Below, piece after piece: positions 63,482-64,000 of a stretch of DNA of 64,000 nucleotides. The translations under genes were made by a program, and so were the position numbers. The DNA lies in the NCBI RefSeq assembly GCF_014644435.1, contig NZ_BMKR01000012.1:62001-126000 (forward strand). The letters are read 5' to 3'. How positions within the stretch are numbered: position 1 is the first letter of the stretch; every line of letters starts with the position of its first letter. Below the pieces are notes generated by a model, which made no database searches, was not told where the DNA came from, and was given only the letters and a program-made list of their open reading frames with translations. The DNA is from Paenibacillus albidus. GTDB lineage: Bacteria > Bacillota > Bacilli > Paenibacillales > Paenibacillaceae.

Positions 63482-64000
63482 TCATTCTTTCTTAACTTTG
63501 TTCTTAGCCTTCTCAGACGCCTTGTTGCTTGCAGGTGAATCGCTTAGAAGTCCCGTCTGATCCACACTTCCATTCACCGGTGTTTCACCGCCGTTCTCCG
63601 CACCCGGCTCCGGCAGAATCTCCGGTTCAATGGTTGGTTCCGGTGTAGGTGTAGGCTCAGGAGTCGGCGTAGGCTCAGGAGGAGCTTCTGTAGGTTCCGG
63701 TGTCGGATCTGTGGATGGCTCCGGCTGCTCCACTGTCCCATTCTTGGCATCCATGTAGGAAACGGAATACGTCTCGATGAGTTCGTCATCACGGAAAACG
63801 GAGATCACCCCATCTTTGTTGGGAGCCAGCACCAGATTGACCGGCAGCACCTGGCTTTTGCCAATGGTACGGTCGCCCCATTCCTGTTTTTCGCCATTAT
63901 TGCGTGCATCGTAGAACTCAATCTGGATTTTAGACTTCTTCCCGTCTTGTGCTGGAGCAACCGGTACATTAAATGTATAATTCAGGGCTTCCGGTGGATA
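63482..64000 (-). CDS. prkC: Serine/threonine protein kinase PrkC, C-terminal end only
   Basis: The gene continues past the right edge; 172 codons are seen. The region YTFNVPVAPAQDGKKSKIQ, then VISVFRDDELIETYSVSYMD, is the extracellular tail after the PASTA domains. The last 90 residues are a Pro/Glu/Thr-rich repeat (PEPTPTPEPTPTPEP) followed by a Lys-rich end. Identification rests on this and on the conserved neighbours rsgA and rpe; the kinase domain is outside the window. PrkC senses muropeptides and signals spore germination. Confidence 0.75.
   Translation of the reverse strand, partial: YPPEALNYTFNVPVAPAQDGKKSKIQIEFYDARNNGEKQEWGDRTIGKSQVLPVNLVLAPNKDGVISVFRDDELIETYSVSYMDAKNGTVEQPEPSTDPTPEPTEAPPEPTPTPEPTPTPEPTIEPEILPEPGAENGGETPVNGSVDQTGLLSDSPASNKASEKAKNKVKKE

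Noticed and set aside
63482..63850. Separate 122-residue Pro-rich protein starting at 63850
   Set aside because: The frame is open without a break to the window edge and fits the PrkC C-terminus, so it is not an independent gene.
1..64000. CRISPR arrays, tRNA or rRNA genes, prophage genes
   Set aside because: No regularly spaced short repeats, clover-leaf sequences, rRNA stretches or phage structural genes were seen.

Overview
The window is chromosomal DNA from a spore-forming Firmicute, most probably a Paenibacillus. The evidence is a spoVM–rpe–rsgA–prkC block next to rpmB, a spoVIF-like gene, YesM/YesN-type regulation, lipoprotein-dependent sugar ABC transporters, AGGAGG-type ribosome binding sites, frequent TTG/GTG starts and roughly half G+C over most of the length. 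No tRNA, rRNA, CRISPR array or prophage was seen.

Layout. (1) 1–3072, minus strand and visibly AT-rich: a TIM-barrel/AraC fusion, a Tm-1-like (UPF0261) protein and a second, truncated TIM-barrel protein. As I recall, plant Tm-1 carries the same two domains in one chain. A 276-bp dispersed repeat sits inside this cluster. (2) 3261–18070: a polysaccharide-utilisation locus with an ABC importer (two permeases and a lipoprotein), a lyase-like protein, a very large secreted glycoside hydrolase that is frameshifted as read, a membrane AraC sensor, a GH105-type unsaturated glycuronyl hydrolase and a soluble AraC regulator. (3) 18141–36436: mixed housekeeping and accessory genes (MarR/MFS pair, HelD, aromatic-acid exporter, PAP2 phosphatase, a variant Hfq, lactonase, LytTR protein, PrsA-like isomerase, nitroreductase, metallophosphoesterase, TraX, aldose epimerase, MgtC, SDR). 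An intense sigma-A-like promoter faces away from helD and ends at strong terminators, suggesting an unannotated small RNA. (4) 36562–44280: a second carbohydrate locus with a YesM/YesN two-component pair, an ABC importer and a rhamnogalacturonan-acetylesterase-like SGNH hydrolase; a cre-like site lies inside the importer promoter. (5) 44497–47333: a TrpXYZ-type ABC importer with a long structured leader. (6) 48556–49646: a gene-free nest of repeats, containing two inverted palindromic elements, an IS1182-like transposase remnant and the second copy of the 276-bp repeat. (7) 49647–55819: calcium-type P-ATPase, KhtTU potassium/proton antiporter and a YitT-family protein. (8) 55899–64000: conserved core block spoVIF, recG, degV, fakA-like, rpmB (opposite strand), spoVM (26 codons), rpe, rsgA and the 3' end of prkC.

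Working picture: the two carbohydrate loci look built for acidic plant or microbial polysaccharides. Secreted hydrolase and lyase activities cut the chain, lipoprotein-dependent ABC importers lack their own ATPase gene (as usual for this family, which shares an MsmX-type ATPase) and take up oligosaccharides, and the GH105 and esterase finish the products in the cytoplasm. The best candidates for something new are the split Tm-1 cluster, the helD-divergent transcript, the repeat nest and the structured leader before the TrpX-like gene. All functional calls rest on reading the sequence; no searches were run.
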